Positions 11,995 to 24,480 of a stretch of 64,000 nt of DNA are shown one piece after another; within the stretch, counting starts at the first letter, position 1; each line of letters opens with the position of its first letter. Below the pieces are notes generated by a model. The model saw nothing but the letters and a program-made list of their open reading frames with translations, did no database searches and was not told the DNA's origin. Source of the stretch: Dirofilaria immitis (lineage: Eukaryota; Nematoda; Chromadorea; Rhabditida; Onchocercidae); assembly GCA_024305405.1 (NCBI GenBank), contig JAKNDB010000068.1:9719501-9783500 (forward strand). Direction: 5' to 3'. The position numbers were made by a program, and so were the translations under genes.

Positions 11995-14900
11995 TCATTG
12001 ATGTCCAGTGAAAAAGTTATTGCTTTTTTGGACACAACATGTTTTGTAGATATTAATAACTGTAGTATTCTGAGTATTTTCAATTTCCGTACAGCAACGC
12101 AGTAGTTTGTTCAAGGAATCACGCCGTCGTTTACGCTCTCTTGTTTTGACTATTATTTTCAAACGATCATCATCACTTCTAAAAACAACAAAACATATTT
12201 CGATCTTCCAATTTTCTTTTTAAAAATAAATCGATAAGCTTCAACAAAGACAGGAATGAATAAACATACCCTAAGAAAGTGTTTGAATTATGAAAATGTG
12301 AGTGAGCAGCTACAGCTAAACGTGTCGTGTCCACTGTAACACAATCATGTAATTCTAGTTCGCTTATTTTGGGGCAATACTGAAAAACGGAATGATTATA
12401 AATGATATTAAACTACAAAACTAAGTTTCAAAACAAAGTTCCCAGACATTGCTTTGTTTTTTCAAACAAACGTGAATTTGAAAAAAGAGTCATAGATAAA
12501 TACTTGAAATAACTGCACAAAAGTCAACACATCAATGCAAACTGGGCATATGAAACGTCCATCAATGCTATATATTAAAGTAAATGAAGTGAGCGATGGT
12601 AATGCACGAAATATGGCGCACAACATATTATTTGATAGATTACGAACGATAGCTAATCGAAGCCTGAAATTCAAGCTTGATCATTTGTACAAAAAATTTT
12701 TATAAAAAAGAATTCCTATCAAAACTTTCTTCATCTAATACAAAGGAAACAAAAGCATTAATTAGAAATACAAGACACTCTTATTAAATTACTTCTGATC
12801 ATTCTAAATTAAAAAATATTTCACGGTTTTGACCAAATCATATGTGTGGATTTGATGAATATGATGATATCATAATGAATGAATTGCATCACTGCATCAC
12901 TGTCACTTGCGATGGTGAAAAATAAAAAGTTAAACCACCACATAACAGTATCGTAAAATTGTAATGTTGAATAAGTGGAACGAATAATTAGTAATAAAAA
13001 GCGTACATTGTTAAGTTGTTCGCTAACGGTGATTTCGCCAGTATCTGCGGTAAATCAAATGGAAGAGCGCATGTCCACAGTGATAAGTGCGTTAGCGTCG
13101 GAAAATAGACGAGGGCTTGTAAAGCTCGTGTTCCAAACCATTCAGTGTTGTTATCCAACAGTGCAGCAATTCGTAAGTTTAAACGTTTTAATGCACGCGT
13201 TGTTCCGATGATACTGAAAAAGCCATCCAAATAGATAAAATACATGTTGATCTAAATCTCGAACTTCCATTAAATCTAAGGTTAACCTTATGAGACAGAA
13301 ACAGGTCCTTACCGTAAACTGTGATATATTTTCTCTTCATTTACTGGATAATTGGTATCAAATGAGATATCAAGTTGTTCTAGCTCGAGATACACATCTC
13401 CCATATAAGCAAAAAAATCAATTACAAATTCAGGACGAACATATTTACATTCATATTGCAGAGTAGATCCTCCAACAATCGATAAACTAGTGTTGATACC
13501 AACATTAGCTGGCTAAAAGATTTCATCTAACTTCAGATTTTTGATTGAAAATAAAACTAACAAATAAAAATTAAATTATTGAACCAATACTAACTATATC
13601 TTACCTGTTTCAATAAAAGCGAATATATCCTCATATGAGGACTATTGGGAAATAGAGCAGATACGTTTGCAGGCATTGTATAACAATCCAAACGAAAAGA
13701 ACGTAATTCTGTCATCGAACGAGCTACAGCGCTAAAAAACTTGCAAGTCGCACATCGAATTAATTAAAATAAATAGAATCACGTCATTTTACTAATTTTT
13801 TTAAAACAGGAACTAAGGTTTATACAATAACAGAATGACTTACTTCATTATTATGCGAAAAAAGACAAAAAAATATTTTTGGTAATAGAAAAATTCCCAG
13901 AACTGAATCTCTAAATATAATTTACCGCATCCCATTATAAAGTTCGTCCTGAGCTTGATAGCTAATACTAAGAGACTGGAGTTGGGCCAATTGATGACTA
14001 TACTCTTTGAGCAGATTTGTCATTGCACAGCCATTCATATCTGTTATCAGACGTAATTCACGTAAGTTTACACATCTCTGACAAATGCTGCAAATAAGCT
14101 TGGGATTATATATGTGAGAATAACAACTCTCGAAATATAATGCCACAATAAATCCTGATGATTTCCAACGATGATAAAAATTATTTTAAATTTTCATGAA
14201 CTTCTTACTACATGGTACATATAAATTACCTGAACAATACATGTCTTCCAATATTAACATGCGGGATAAAGAAATCAATGTAACGTAAATAACGTCCGCA
14301 TTTCTGCAAGAAGCCACAAACATGATGGTCATCAATTGGTCGGATGTGAAAAGAATTCGTTACAGTGGATGGAATATCTGCGGAGGTAATATTCTGCCAT
14401 GATATATTCAGTAATCTTTTCCACGTCATAGATACACGCTCCAAACGTACGCGGCATCTACATTGGAATTTCAGTAAAAGTATACTTGTTTAAAGAACAT
14501 CTAAACATCAATACGAATTTGAACATGGGTACAAATGATTAAATTTTCGGTAAATTCAATCAATAAGAAAACACAGTACATTAAAGCAAGCAATTTCATA
14601 AATCAAAATGGAATTTTCAGAAGGTATATTTCATAAGGAGTAAGAAAACTAACTTTAAAGGCAAATAAGATAAAATTTTCTTTTGAATATTCAAAGGAAG
14701 CTTAGAAAAAGGGAAATAATTGTTTCCAAACAAATCATCACCACCACTATTGTTCTGTGCACTTATTTGCCCTTTTGATGACAAATTTAAAGACTGCAAA
14801 GATGAAGTGGATGGTATCGACTGCAACTCAACATTCTAAAAGAAATATAAATTGATATTTTATAACAAGAGCGTGCAATACGAATTACTGAACCAAAACC

Positions 14901-15266
14901 AAACGGACCAACTTAGCATCATACTCTAATCAGCATTATGATGATAGATAAGATGGATCAAATTACAAGCTTTCACGCATGAAATAAGCTCAGGATAAAA
15001 CGCAATCGCAAAATTCTTCGATTTTTTGTTATATATCTTATCTCAAAAACCTCTCTTCGAAATATAGTTCAAAATGATGAACTTCCTACCAATTTAATCA
15101 AACATTAATAAAGTGGCTTATATAAGCTTAATAAACAATAAATAAAGGCAATAACCTCTATATTGTCGATGCTTCTTTTTCGCTTATGTTTCTTCGTTAC
15201 CACTTTTCGTGTGCTACTTCGTCGCCTCAGTTGTGTTACTTTTGCCTTCCGTTTCTTCATCACCAT
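11995..15266 (-). CDS. F-box protein with leucine-rich-repeat-like C-terminal half
   Basis: This is a probable substrate receptor of an SCF ubiquitin ligase. Ten exons (minus): 15156-15266, 14654-14835, 14230-14457, 13926-14087, 13605-13731, 13313-13512, 13007-13213, 12504-12663, 12270-12379, 11995-12178. They total 1671 nt, 556 aa, with every junction in phase and no frame break. The N-terminus is very basic (MVMKKRKAK..., KKHKRKR), a likely nuclear signal. The F-box lies around residues 79-120, split across an intron: FSKLPLNIQKKILSYLPL then RVRLERVSMTWKRLL. Degenerate LRR units follow (CVNLRELRLI, LAQLQSLSI, MTELRSFRL, ALKRLNLRI, LTHLSLWTC, CPKISELELHDC). The C-terminus is a basic segment (KTRERKRRRD). 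I cannot assign a specific orthologue. Confidence 0.85.
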
Positions 15267-17772
15267 TTTATTGTTACTTAGTGAAATCTTTAAATGAAAG
15301 GAAATAATCTATTGGCTCCATATCGAAGTAGGTCAGAATAATGACCTGAAAACCCGACGTCTCAACCTTTCACTTTCTTCTATGTACCTCAGTTTTTAAT
15401 CAGTAATGTCATCTGAACATCATCAGGTTTATTTTTAGGTATTTGCTTATTCCGAAATGTTTGAAGCACAAAAGTTGTACTGTTTGCAATACGATCTACA
15501 ATGATATTTGTTACCAGAGCTGATAACTTTTAAACTCTGCAGAAAACTAATGAAGCATGTAAAGTGCTTTTAATATACTATTTTCCGTACCATTTTCTAA
15601 CGTTAATTTCTTTTTCTATGTAATGAAGTATTGAGTAAGTATTGAGTGCTTTTTCAAAGTATAACTGCTAGAGATGAATACAATTAATTGATTGAGATTC
15701 AATTTATGAACTGATCAAAAATTCGTGAACTTGGACAATGATATTGTTACTGCAATATTTTTTGCATGTTTATGTTTATTCACACTACTTCATTACCAGG
15801 AAAAAGAATAACTGATAGAAAGTTTCTCCTTACTCTTCCATTAACTGATAGAAAGTTTCTCCTTACTCTTCCACTTCTATCATCCAGAAGCAATGGAAAG
15901 CACGAAAAAATAAAGAATAAAATATTAGATAAGAATAATGAGTAACTTGTCCGAGTCATTCTTATTCGCTTTTCTGAGAACTTCTAGTACGTCATCGAAC
16001 CCTGTGCCTTCATCTGGCGGGAATATGATCTTCCCGCCAACATATGACCTTTACCCTCTGCTATGATAGTGGAAGGAAGGAAAATTGAAATAAACCCAAA
16101 TTCGACATGAAACACCAGAAAACTCGCCACAACCATACCCAGAGCACCTCAAGTTCAAAATTTCAACCCCATCCTCCCTCAGTTCCCACTAAACAATAAT
16201 GTGGGACGCAACGCAACGCACCGCTTGTAAGCCATTCCAACTAGCTATAGGCATTGGAGACATTACCATAGTGCTCTTCGATTTTTGGTCATTGTGTGTT
16301 TGTCTTCTCGCTGGTATTGGCTTGTTTCTGGTACTTTTCTCTGCGTTTGTGTAACCAGGTTGATGTTAGCGTGTTTCTCGAGATTTTGGGTTTTCTCGAG
16401 TGAAAATGTGAAGAAATTTCGAGAATTATCACTATTGACGGCTTTGGTGTTGTAGATTTTCTTTTGCGGCCATCTTATGCAATAAGAAAGGCTTTCTCCG
16501 TATGCTTTATCTTTATTGTATAGGTCCGTCGAATTTTCACACTGCAAGTTGGATTCGTCACTCTATTACATTCGGTCTTACTTGATAAGAAATCATAGCT
16601 TTGATCGCTGTATTTTTGCTTTTTGGTATCTGACGTCTTGAAACAATATTTCATCCTTTTTAAGACATTATGTTTAAAATGTTAGGAATATGGAATAAAG
16701 TTTCTAAATATGAATTTTAATAAGACAATCTTTGAAAAAACTGATTTATGTGATTTTTTAAATAATTCTTATCTAACCAATTTATTGAATTCTAACTTTT
16801 ACCTTATAATTTTTTTCTTTTTTTTTAAATCTGATTGGAAGAGTGCTCTATCGGCAAATTTAGAGGATACAGAAACATTCATATCAGACGAGGAGCATAA
16901 TGTATTTCCTGCTCTCCTTGTATCTAATGACGAAGGCACTTGCTCTGTATATCAGGGAATGGAATACGTGATTATGGCGTAGTAAAAAAGATTAGCAAAA
17001 GAGTTAGATAGCTAACTAGACTTTCTTGGCAGTTGATTGTTGGACCTCATGTTTTGAGATTTATTACGGCTAAAACGGATAAGTAAGTAATTATCCTCAT
17101 ACTACTTAGGATGTAAAATAGTTTTACTTAATTAATTCGACATGTTTTGCAATAATAACACATATAGGTCATTGAAAGTTAGCGCTTGCCAATAGTTTTA
17201 ATAGACGACTGCATAGTATGCGCTTGAAAATATAATAGTCATGCTAAAAGATGCAAGAGTAAAGAAGGATCATCTAGAGATTTCGACCCCATTAGTAAGT
17301 TTTATTCTGATTAACCAAAATAAGTTATAATCAAATGATAGTGACGACTTTAAACATAAGTATATGATTATTTCTTTGAGTTTTCTTCTTGTTAGCAATT
17401 ATTAAATGATTTATTAAAAGTTGCCTAGTCTTGAATGATTTCTTCTGCTCGATTTATTTAAATATTTTCATTTTACTAAATCTCTTAGAAAGATTGAAAA
17501 GTAAATAATTTTGTTTCACCTGAACTCAACATTTTCCTAGAAAACAGTGGTGTTTTGTTGATTTAAACATGGCATTTCTATTTAACTCGAACATTATTTC
17601 TAAAATTAGGATTTTTAGTGACCAATATAGCGAAAACAAAAAGAGAGATGTATCATCTTCTGAAAGTATGATTGCTTTGGTTGATCAGGACGATGGTCGT
17701 GAAAAAAATTGAACTGAAGTCGGAACGGTAGCCTTTGTTAAAATATTTCTTTTTTAATGCGAATAGAAATTA
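15267..17772. other. Intergenic stretch between divergent F-box gene and V-ATPase gene
   Basis: About 2.5 kb that must contain two promoters facing away from each other. The part around 15980-16560 is less AT-rich than its surroundings, as expected near promoters. A 90-codon plus ORF (16710-16982) has a peptide-like half (about 16840-16980: ...LEDTETFISDEEHNVFPALLV...) but no convincing splice partners. A 94-codon minus ORF (16263-16547) also lacks family likeness. I call neither a gene. Confidence 0.45.
15808..15873. repeat. 33-bp tandem duplication
   Basis: A 32-bp segment beginning TAACTGATAGAAAGTTTCTC is present at 15809-15840 and again at 15842-15873 with no mismatches, giving period 33. 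It is a recent duplication in intergenic DNA. Confidence 0.9.
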
Positions 17773-17777
17773 TTTCA
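17768..17777 (+). promoter_or_regulatory. Acceptor site 10 bp before V-ATPase gene 1 start (possible SL trans-splice site)
   Basis: The TTATTTCAG consensus acceptor ends at 17777 and the ATG is at 17788. Nematode mRNAs often receive a spliced leader at such a site immediately before the start codon. The site is seen directly; its use in trans rather than cis splicing is inference. Confidence 0.5.
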
Positions 17778-17787
17778 GGAACTCGGA

Positions 17788-18686
17788 ATGTCAGCTAGGA
17801 AATATATGAACCCACGACAGATCCGGAAAGTGCAATGTATGGGCCTTTCTTCGGTACGCTCGGAGTATCCGCTGCAATGATGTTCACGGCAGCCGGATCA
17901 GCCTGTGGTACTGCAAAATCAGGAACAGGCATTGCTTCCATGGCCGTTGCACGTCCTGATCTTGTTATGAAAGCTATTATACCTGTTGTAATGGCTGGTA
18001 AATTCTTCAAGTTTGACAGTATAACCAGTTGAAAGTTTTGTTGGACGCTTATCGATCAAAAGAGTATGAAAAACTTGGATTGGAATGGATTGTTTGACTA
18101 TTTTTCTGAATTCTCAATATTATTTATATCATTTAAGTCATAAGAGATTTTGTACAATATTGTAGGACTGCCGTCTAGCAAAATATTAATATGCTTATTT
18201 TCATCAAGAAGTTTTTAACGTCTACCTCTTCAAATATAATAATGCTACGTTTGAAAAATTGGGAAAAATATTTGGGAAAAAATATAATGTAATGAATAAG
18301 TCTATCTAATGCGATTTTGTTTTGTGAACAAATAGATTTTTTCTGATATTCTGTGTAAAAAGAAATCAGTAATGCATCGAGGATGTTTATTTTCAGGTAT
18401 TGTTGCAATTTATGGATTGGTAGTGGCTGTAATATATGCCGGTCGTGTTACATCATCTGCTGATGGCTATAAAATCGATCAAGGATTTAGCATGTTTGCT
18501 GGAGGTTTGGTATGTGGTCTCTGTGGTTGCGCTGCTGGTTATGCGATTGGAATTGCTGGTGACGCTAGTGTTCGGGCGTTATCGCAACAACCTCGTTTCT
18601 TTATAGGAATGATCTTGATACTTATTTTCGCTGAAGTGCTCGGTCTATATGGCATGATTGTTGCTTTGATGTTGGGAGCAACATAG
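17788..18686 (+). CDS. vha-1: V-type H+-ATPase proteolipid subunit c (gene 1, VHA-1-like)
   Basis: This is a rotor-ring subunit of the V0 proton channel, with four membrane helices. Two exons: 17788-17997 and 18397-18686. The first has [11 protein letters not shown] and the [22 protein letters not shown] loop. The second has [16 protein letters not shown] and the helix-4 segment [12 protein letters not shown] with the essential proton-carrying Glu. As written the ATG frame reads MSARKYM... and does not enter the conserved frame. One extra G at 17798-17799 gives [23 protein letters not shown] and a 501-nt CDS (166 aa, close to the family length). Without that base the first in-frame Met is at 17835, which would cut only the non-conserved N-terminus. 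MARPDL and SSADGY features fit VHA-1 better than VHA-2/3. It is tandem with the next gene, 1.2 kb downstream. Confidence 0.92.
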
Positions 18687-19850
18687 TTTACATGACAATT
18701 TTTGAACAAGTACAGACATAGGCAAAACCGAAGCCTTAGTTTATCTAAAATTTGTAGAAAAAATTTTAAGAGGAAGGGAAGTTTTTTTCCAACTTTAACC
18801 AGGAGATATTTTTTTAGGAAGGAGAATCTTTCAGTCGCTGTTTGGAACTAATTAGAATTATTAGATTTATTTCATTTGATGATTTAGAATCAAATAAGAG
18901 TGGGATAGGATTTTTAATATTATTCTGGAAATTATAGATGAATGATTTTGACCGTGATCTAATTATTTCTTGTTAATTAAACATGATGAGTATAGATTTC
19001 ATGTGAATAAACTACAAAATTAGCAAACCTGAAAAATTTTAACAAAGTTTAATATCTGTTATTTTGTATTGACTAAAGAAATTTTCCTAAAGTGTTACTT
19101 AGTAGTATTAGATTTGTTCATATATCAGCTTTTCTTGCACTTTATATGTAAATCTAAACATTTTGCCTCAGTAAAATTGTGATATTAAATTAACATCCTT
19201 TTTAGTTTCCAGTTATTGTTTATGTACAAGCTTCACAGTTTATTTTAGTAATTTTATTTTCAGTTACGTTTAAATATTTTAAATTTTAAATGGCTTTGAA
19301 AGTGGCATATGATTAAAGAGTTCGAGGCCCTTTCTTTTCTCTGAAAAATCATTTGAAGTTGGACTCATTGTTTTAATATTTTGATTATTTGAGGTTAATA
19401 TTGCCGAAAGTATTATAGAATTCAATCATAAATATGAATCATGTTCCAGTGATCAAATTTGAGCTTCGTAATCTGAATCCCTCTGACTTTTTATACTTAT
19501 TGTGAGCTGTTGCATTTCCGTTATATCTAGTCAGTGATGGTAGTAGCATAAGCACAAATTTTGTAAAATTAGTAGAATAGGACTTTTTGGCCATAGAGTA
19601 TTGTGCCTTTTTTGCTGATGAATTGATACCATCATTTTAATTTTTTTAAGAATCACATTAGCGAATTATATTTATTTATATCCAGTACTTACTATGAATC
19701 CGTTAGCTTTTTTTTTTATACAGGGCTTTCTCTCAGCTTTGGTAAATTTCTCGCGGTTTGTCACAATATATTTGTTTTCATTACTTAGGTTCTCTTACTT
19801 TATCAAGTAAAATAAGCTGAGCTAAGCATTCTCATAATGAGGCAGATTTT
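18687..19850. other. Spacer between the two V-ATPase c genes
   Basis: About 1.2 kb, AT-rich, with no ORF of note. It is longer than a typical nematode operon spacer (about 100-400 bp), so independent promoters or a loose operon are both possible. Confidence 0.5.
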
Positions 19851-19888
19851 TTATTTCAGATTTTCGGTAAAGAAAAAAACTTTGAGAA

Positions 19889-21154
19889 ATGTCGTACGAT
19901 TTGATAGCAGCAGAAAGTCCAGCTTATTCACCCTTCTTTGGATATATGGGAGCAGCATCAGCGCAGATATTTACTGTACTTGGTGCAGCGTACGGCACTG
20001 CTAAATCAGCTGTGGGTATTTCGAGTATGGGTGTAATGCGTCCTGAATTGATCATGAAATCTGTTGTTCCGATTATTATGGCTGGTGTTATTGGTATTTA
20101 TGGTCTAGTCGTGAGTTCTTTTCTTTTGGTTTCCTGTTTTAAGTTGGTATACTTAATTATCATTCTTGTTTATGACCAGTTGCAAGTCTTCGTGTGCCAT
20201 CTAGTTTTTAAAATAGGATTTGCATGAAATATCATTCTTTTAGAACTAAATCTATATTTAAGTTTACATATGTTTTAACTTTTATTAATATGTATTTATA
20301 TTTTCCGAAGATTAGAAATAAGATTTAAATATACATTTATACTTTCTGAAGATTAAAAATTATAAGAATCATTTTTGATCTATCAGTTCTTGAGATCGTT
20401 ATTGTAATTAGTTGCAGATTTTAGAGATGTTTAAAATAGGCAACAATAAAAGAGAACTTGAGTCAATCTGTTTTCATCAATATTGCTGTTTTCAATATTG
20501 CAGGTATCGATGGTATTGAAGGGCAGAGTGACAAAAGCTTCCGATGGTTACACGTTAGATAAAGGATTCGCACATTTGGCTGCTGGTCTCACATGTGGTT
20601 TGTGTGGTCTTGGTGCTGGTTATGCCATAGGTATTGCTGGTGATGCGGGAGTCAGAGGAACGGCTCAACAACCGCGGCTTTTCATTGCCATGATCCTCAT
20701 TTTGATTTTCTCTGAGGTACATATTATTTCTTTATTAAATATTTATTGTTTCTACTTATTTTAGAAAATAATTTTTCGTTGTGATTATTTGTTTTTGAAT
20801 ATAAAATTCTAAATGAAATGAATTTATTCTGCTAAATGAAGATGAAAATTTTATCAGTTGTATTAACTGCTGAGTAAATTATAATTCAGTCTGAGGTGTT
20901 AAGTCTCATTTCATTTTTTTGTAACGTCTAAAATAAAACGAAATTTTTTGTTCACGAAAACGCGAACTCTTAGCAAAGAATCAACTGAGAAAAGTAGACT
21001 TATAAGGGAAAATTATTAAATAATAGTTGTGTGGCTTTCCTTTGCATGCTTTAATTTCTTTAAGCTCTTTGTTAAGTCTGTCTTTAATTTTTAAATCATT
21101 CCAGGTACTGGGTCTGTATGGCATGATTGTGGGTCTTCTTTGGGAACATCGTAA
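19889..21154 (+). CDS. vha-3: V-type H+-ATPase proteolipid subunit c (gene 2, VHA-2/3-like)
   Basis: This is a second 16-kDa c subunit. Three exons: 19889-20110, 20504-20716, 21105-21154. It begins [21 protein letters not shown], has [53 protein letters not shown] and [18 protein letters not shown], with the proton-binding Glu at the exon 2 end. The last exon reads [12 protein letters not shown] and then, as written, runs out of the conserved frame to a stop at 21189-21191. One extra T in the run 21139-21141 gives the canonical ending LLLGTS with TAA at 21152-21154. The CDS is then 486 nt (161 aa), the exact length I remember for C. elegans VHA-2/3. A TTATTTCAG acceptor ends at 19859, about 30 bp before the ATG. 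Confidence 0.94.
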
Positions 21155-21290
21155 AAATTGCGGTCATCGTATTTTTCGCTTTGCTCTCTAAAGCGTTTTT
21201 GATACTTGTTACTTTATTCAAAAAAATACTGTCTTTATAAATTTATAATTGCCCATTTCGCTATTAAAAACTTGAAATCTTTTGATTGAG

Positions 21291-21296
21291 AATAAA
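21291..21296 (+). terminator. AATAAA polyadenylation signal candidate for V-ATPase gene 2
   Basis: A canonical AATAAA lies 137 bp after the inferred stop codon, on the same strand. It is seen in sequence; its use is inferred. Confidence 0.45.
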
Positions 21297-21299
21297 ATC

Positions 21300-24200
21300 T
21301 TATTCTAAAGTTTATTGTCAATCTTATTCTAAAGTTATGAGCTACATAGGTATTGTCGTCAGTTTTTGTATTTATATTTTGTCGTATTTTGAGGTGTCAA
21401 TTTTATATTTGAAATAGATTCTAGAGAATTCATAATATCACCAGTATAGTTTGATTTTTGCAACCTCCAAAAACTGCATTATAAGTCTTGTCATTATGCA
21501 GTCAGTTGTAACTATTTTTTTTTAACTTTATTTCCAAGTAATTCACTACCAACTTATCTTCCGCATTATCTGATTCCACCGGATTTTCACTTTGTATTGT
21601 TATGATTTGTTCTACTCATCTGTAGAACTGATTTAATAGCATTTCTTCAAATATTGAATCTATTATCTCGTAAATTATTTTCTCCTGTTGCACTGTAACG
21701 GGTCTGCTTTGTTCCGCATTTGTTTGAAGTGGAATTTCATAACAACAAATATGATATTCGGCGGTGGTAATATATATTTCGAGGAAACATAGATTTTGCT
21801 TTTTGTAGTAGTTTCTGTGCAAAAATTATTTAATTAATTTGTTTAGATCAAAATCATGTCATAGAAAAGAAGTAACAGAAGCAGTCATTTTCTAGATAAT
21901 AAAAATTAAAGGTTTCTTGTTTGCTTTGCCTAATTCTTAGCTATATCTGTGAAATAAATATTTTCCCAATTGTTTTCATTTTATAACAGAGCTGAAATGG
22001 ATATCTGGATGTAGAAGTTACGGGTAGCTATTTGAACACGTGTACAAATGCCGTGTTATGCGCTCTAATCCGATAGATGTTAAATCTTCAGATGTTAAAT
22101 CCATTAAGTCCATAAATGAAGGTCCATTTCTCGCATCCATCGTTAATTATTTAGGGCTCTTTCAGCATATCTTGTTAAAGCGAGTTTCTTCACTTTAGAA
22201 TTGCATTTATAAAAGAACAAAAGTCCTACTTCCGTAAATATTTTGGACGTGATCATTTTAATCCGTGTGGTCTGGATCGATTCTTCACAGGAAGTATGGA
22301 CGTTGCATCCCTCTAATTTTAAACATTCAGACATACAGTCGCTTCTTTTCGAAAATAATTTCAAATTTAAACAACTTTGTTTAATAAAAATAATAATCAT
22401 CCAAGTTTATAGTTTAAAGACAGTCTTTAAACTAAGGTTATTGATTTCATAATTTTGCGATTAAAAGTTCGTAACTTCACTTTGCTCCACATCATTTGGA
22501 ATGTTTCCATTTCTAAATTATCTATTTATATAATCCCTTTTATTAACGATTTTCTGATTTGGATAGTGCAAAAATTATGATTATGAAAATATATCTGCAT
22601 CTTAAGACTTCCAAATGATAAATTTTATAAGCTTTAAAAAATTTGGGAAACATCGAAAACTGTTTAAATCTCTTTTATCAAAAAATTGAAAGTCCAATCT
22701 TAGTTTAGAGACAATGACTGTTTATGCAGAAATGATATCATTCGTTTGCCTGCAACCATAATTATTTTTAATGCGGCCTTAAGGTGCTCTTCAATTAAAG
22801 TTTCCATTAGCTTACGTTATTTCTATCATCACAGGACAAATTAAACTATCGATTCACCCGAAAAGTGCGCTGCTGAGTGTATATTGCATATTATGAAGTT
22901 AGGATCACGGAAAATCTTTTTCTGTAAAATTGAAAGTGAAAATAGATTTGTCTTTTTTTCTTGATGTTATTTGCTTATTACAAAATTAAATATTGTCTGA
23001 AATCATTGGTTATCATTTCAATTAATTTTTGGTTAATTCGGACCGCTTTGCTTTTATTTATCAAGCCTGAAATGACAGTATCCGCAAAATAAATTTTGAT
23101 TAATATTCTGGTAATAAATATCTGGTATATTCATTTCAGGTTTTTATTTGCTTATAATAATTCTAATTTTATAATAATGCTTATAATAACTATAATTTAT
23201 TTGTTTATAATAACCATCAAGACTGCGGAGTTAAATGAAAAAATTTTTCTGTTTTACAATTCTTAATTCTTCATATGAAACTTAAAAACGTAAAGATACT
23301 GTTTCGCTCATAATCAGTAAAGATATGCATTTAATTATATATTTTACAGTTCAACTTGCGTATTTAAAAATTTTTACTTAGATATTTGTACATGTACATG
23401 TAACTAATTATAGCTTAGTAATTCAAATTTCAAAATTTAAATGAAAGATAACGATCGATTTGTATTATTAACATGGAATTTTGATTTGAAGAATTTTTGG
23501 CAAAGTTGGATATATGAGAACTGAGATGGCGAATAAACAATCAATGTTGTATTCATTAAATCAAGTAAGAAAGGAAATCAATGACTAGTTCAAGTCATTG
23601 CAGTGCCTTTCTTTGTTATTGTTATGAAACTGATAAGATAAGTGATATCTGTTTGGCTTCAAAGATTTGCAAATGAACTTTCAATTTCTCTCTTTTTGCT
23701 TGCTATTATTCCTTAAATTATTGGCAGAAAATTGCTCTTACAAAGCAATGAAGAAAAAATTGAGAGAATTTCTTGGATGCATTTTGCAGTCCAATAGAGA
23801 AACATAGGCTGGATTTTTAGAAAAGGAAAAAATAAAGCTTGCTCGCACAGAAGCTTACCAGGCCATTTTTCCGTAACAATTTAATTGTGAAGCCATAGCA
23901 GAAAAGAGAAGGAAGAGAATAGAAAGAATTCATGGCCATAGGCTCTTTCCTCTTACATGCAATTATTCTTTGGCTTCCCAAATTTCAGTAATATATCTCA
24001 GCTAGCCAAGAATGCTCTCAGTTGATTTGTTCTTATTTAAGCATAAGTGTCCCCAATAATTCTCTCTGCTCATGTCCGTTTTACACTTCAAACTCCTCCA
24101 TATGATTGCCTTCGTGAGTTTACAGCTAAATTCAGTAAAAAATTATATTTTCTATTCATTCTTTTCTGTTCTATTTTTGCACTGCACATTGAAGAGAAAT

Positions 24201-24480
24201 GCATCCCTTTGAATTTGAAAAAATAAGTCAAAGAAGAACAATTTGTTTGATTAACTATATCATTCGTTCCAATTTCTTAAGCCGAAACATTTCGAGAAGA
24301 ACGATAAGGATGGGAAGCTATCTTTCGAAGCAGATTTTTTTTCTTATTGACGTTTATGTTGATGGGAATTAAATAGTCTTTCAGATTTTTGATTTTTGGG
24401 TTGCAAGAGTGTCAAATAGTTGTTCATCATAGGAGGAACAGATCGTAGCAATAGGGAGCACGACTCAGAACTAAACACGA
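21300..24480. other. Intergenic stretch, no gene seen
   Basis: About 3.2 kb of AT-rich sequence between V-ATPase gene 2 and the FGSSTPR gene. Short ORFs at 21616-21822, 22143-22400 and 22243-22452 overlap each other on opposite strands and show no family features. An imperfect TTATAATAA-rich patch lies at about 23150-23215. Confidence 0.5.

Noticed and set aside
16263..16547. 94-codon minus ORF in a less AT-rich patch
   Set aside because: No recognisable domain, no splice context; likely promoter-proximal sequence of lower AT content that is open by chance.
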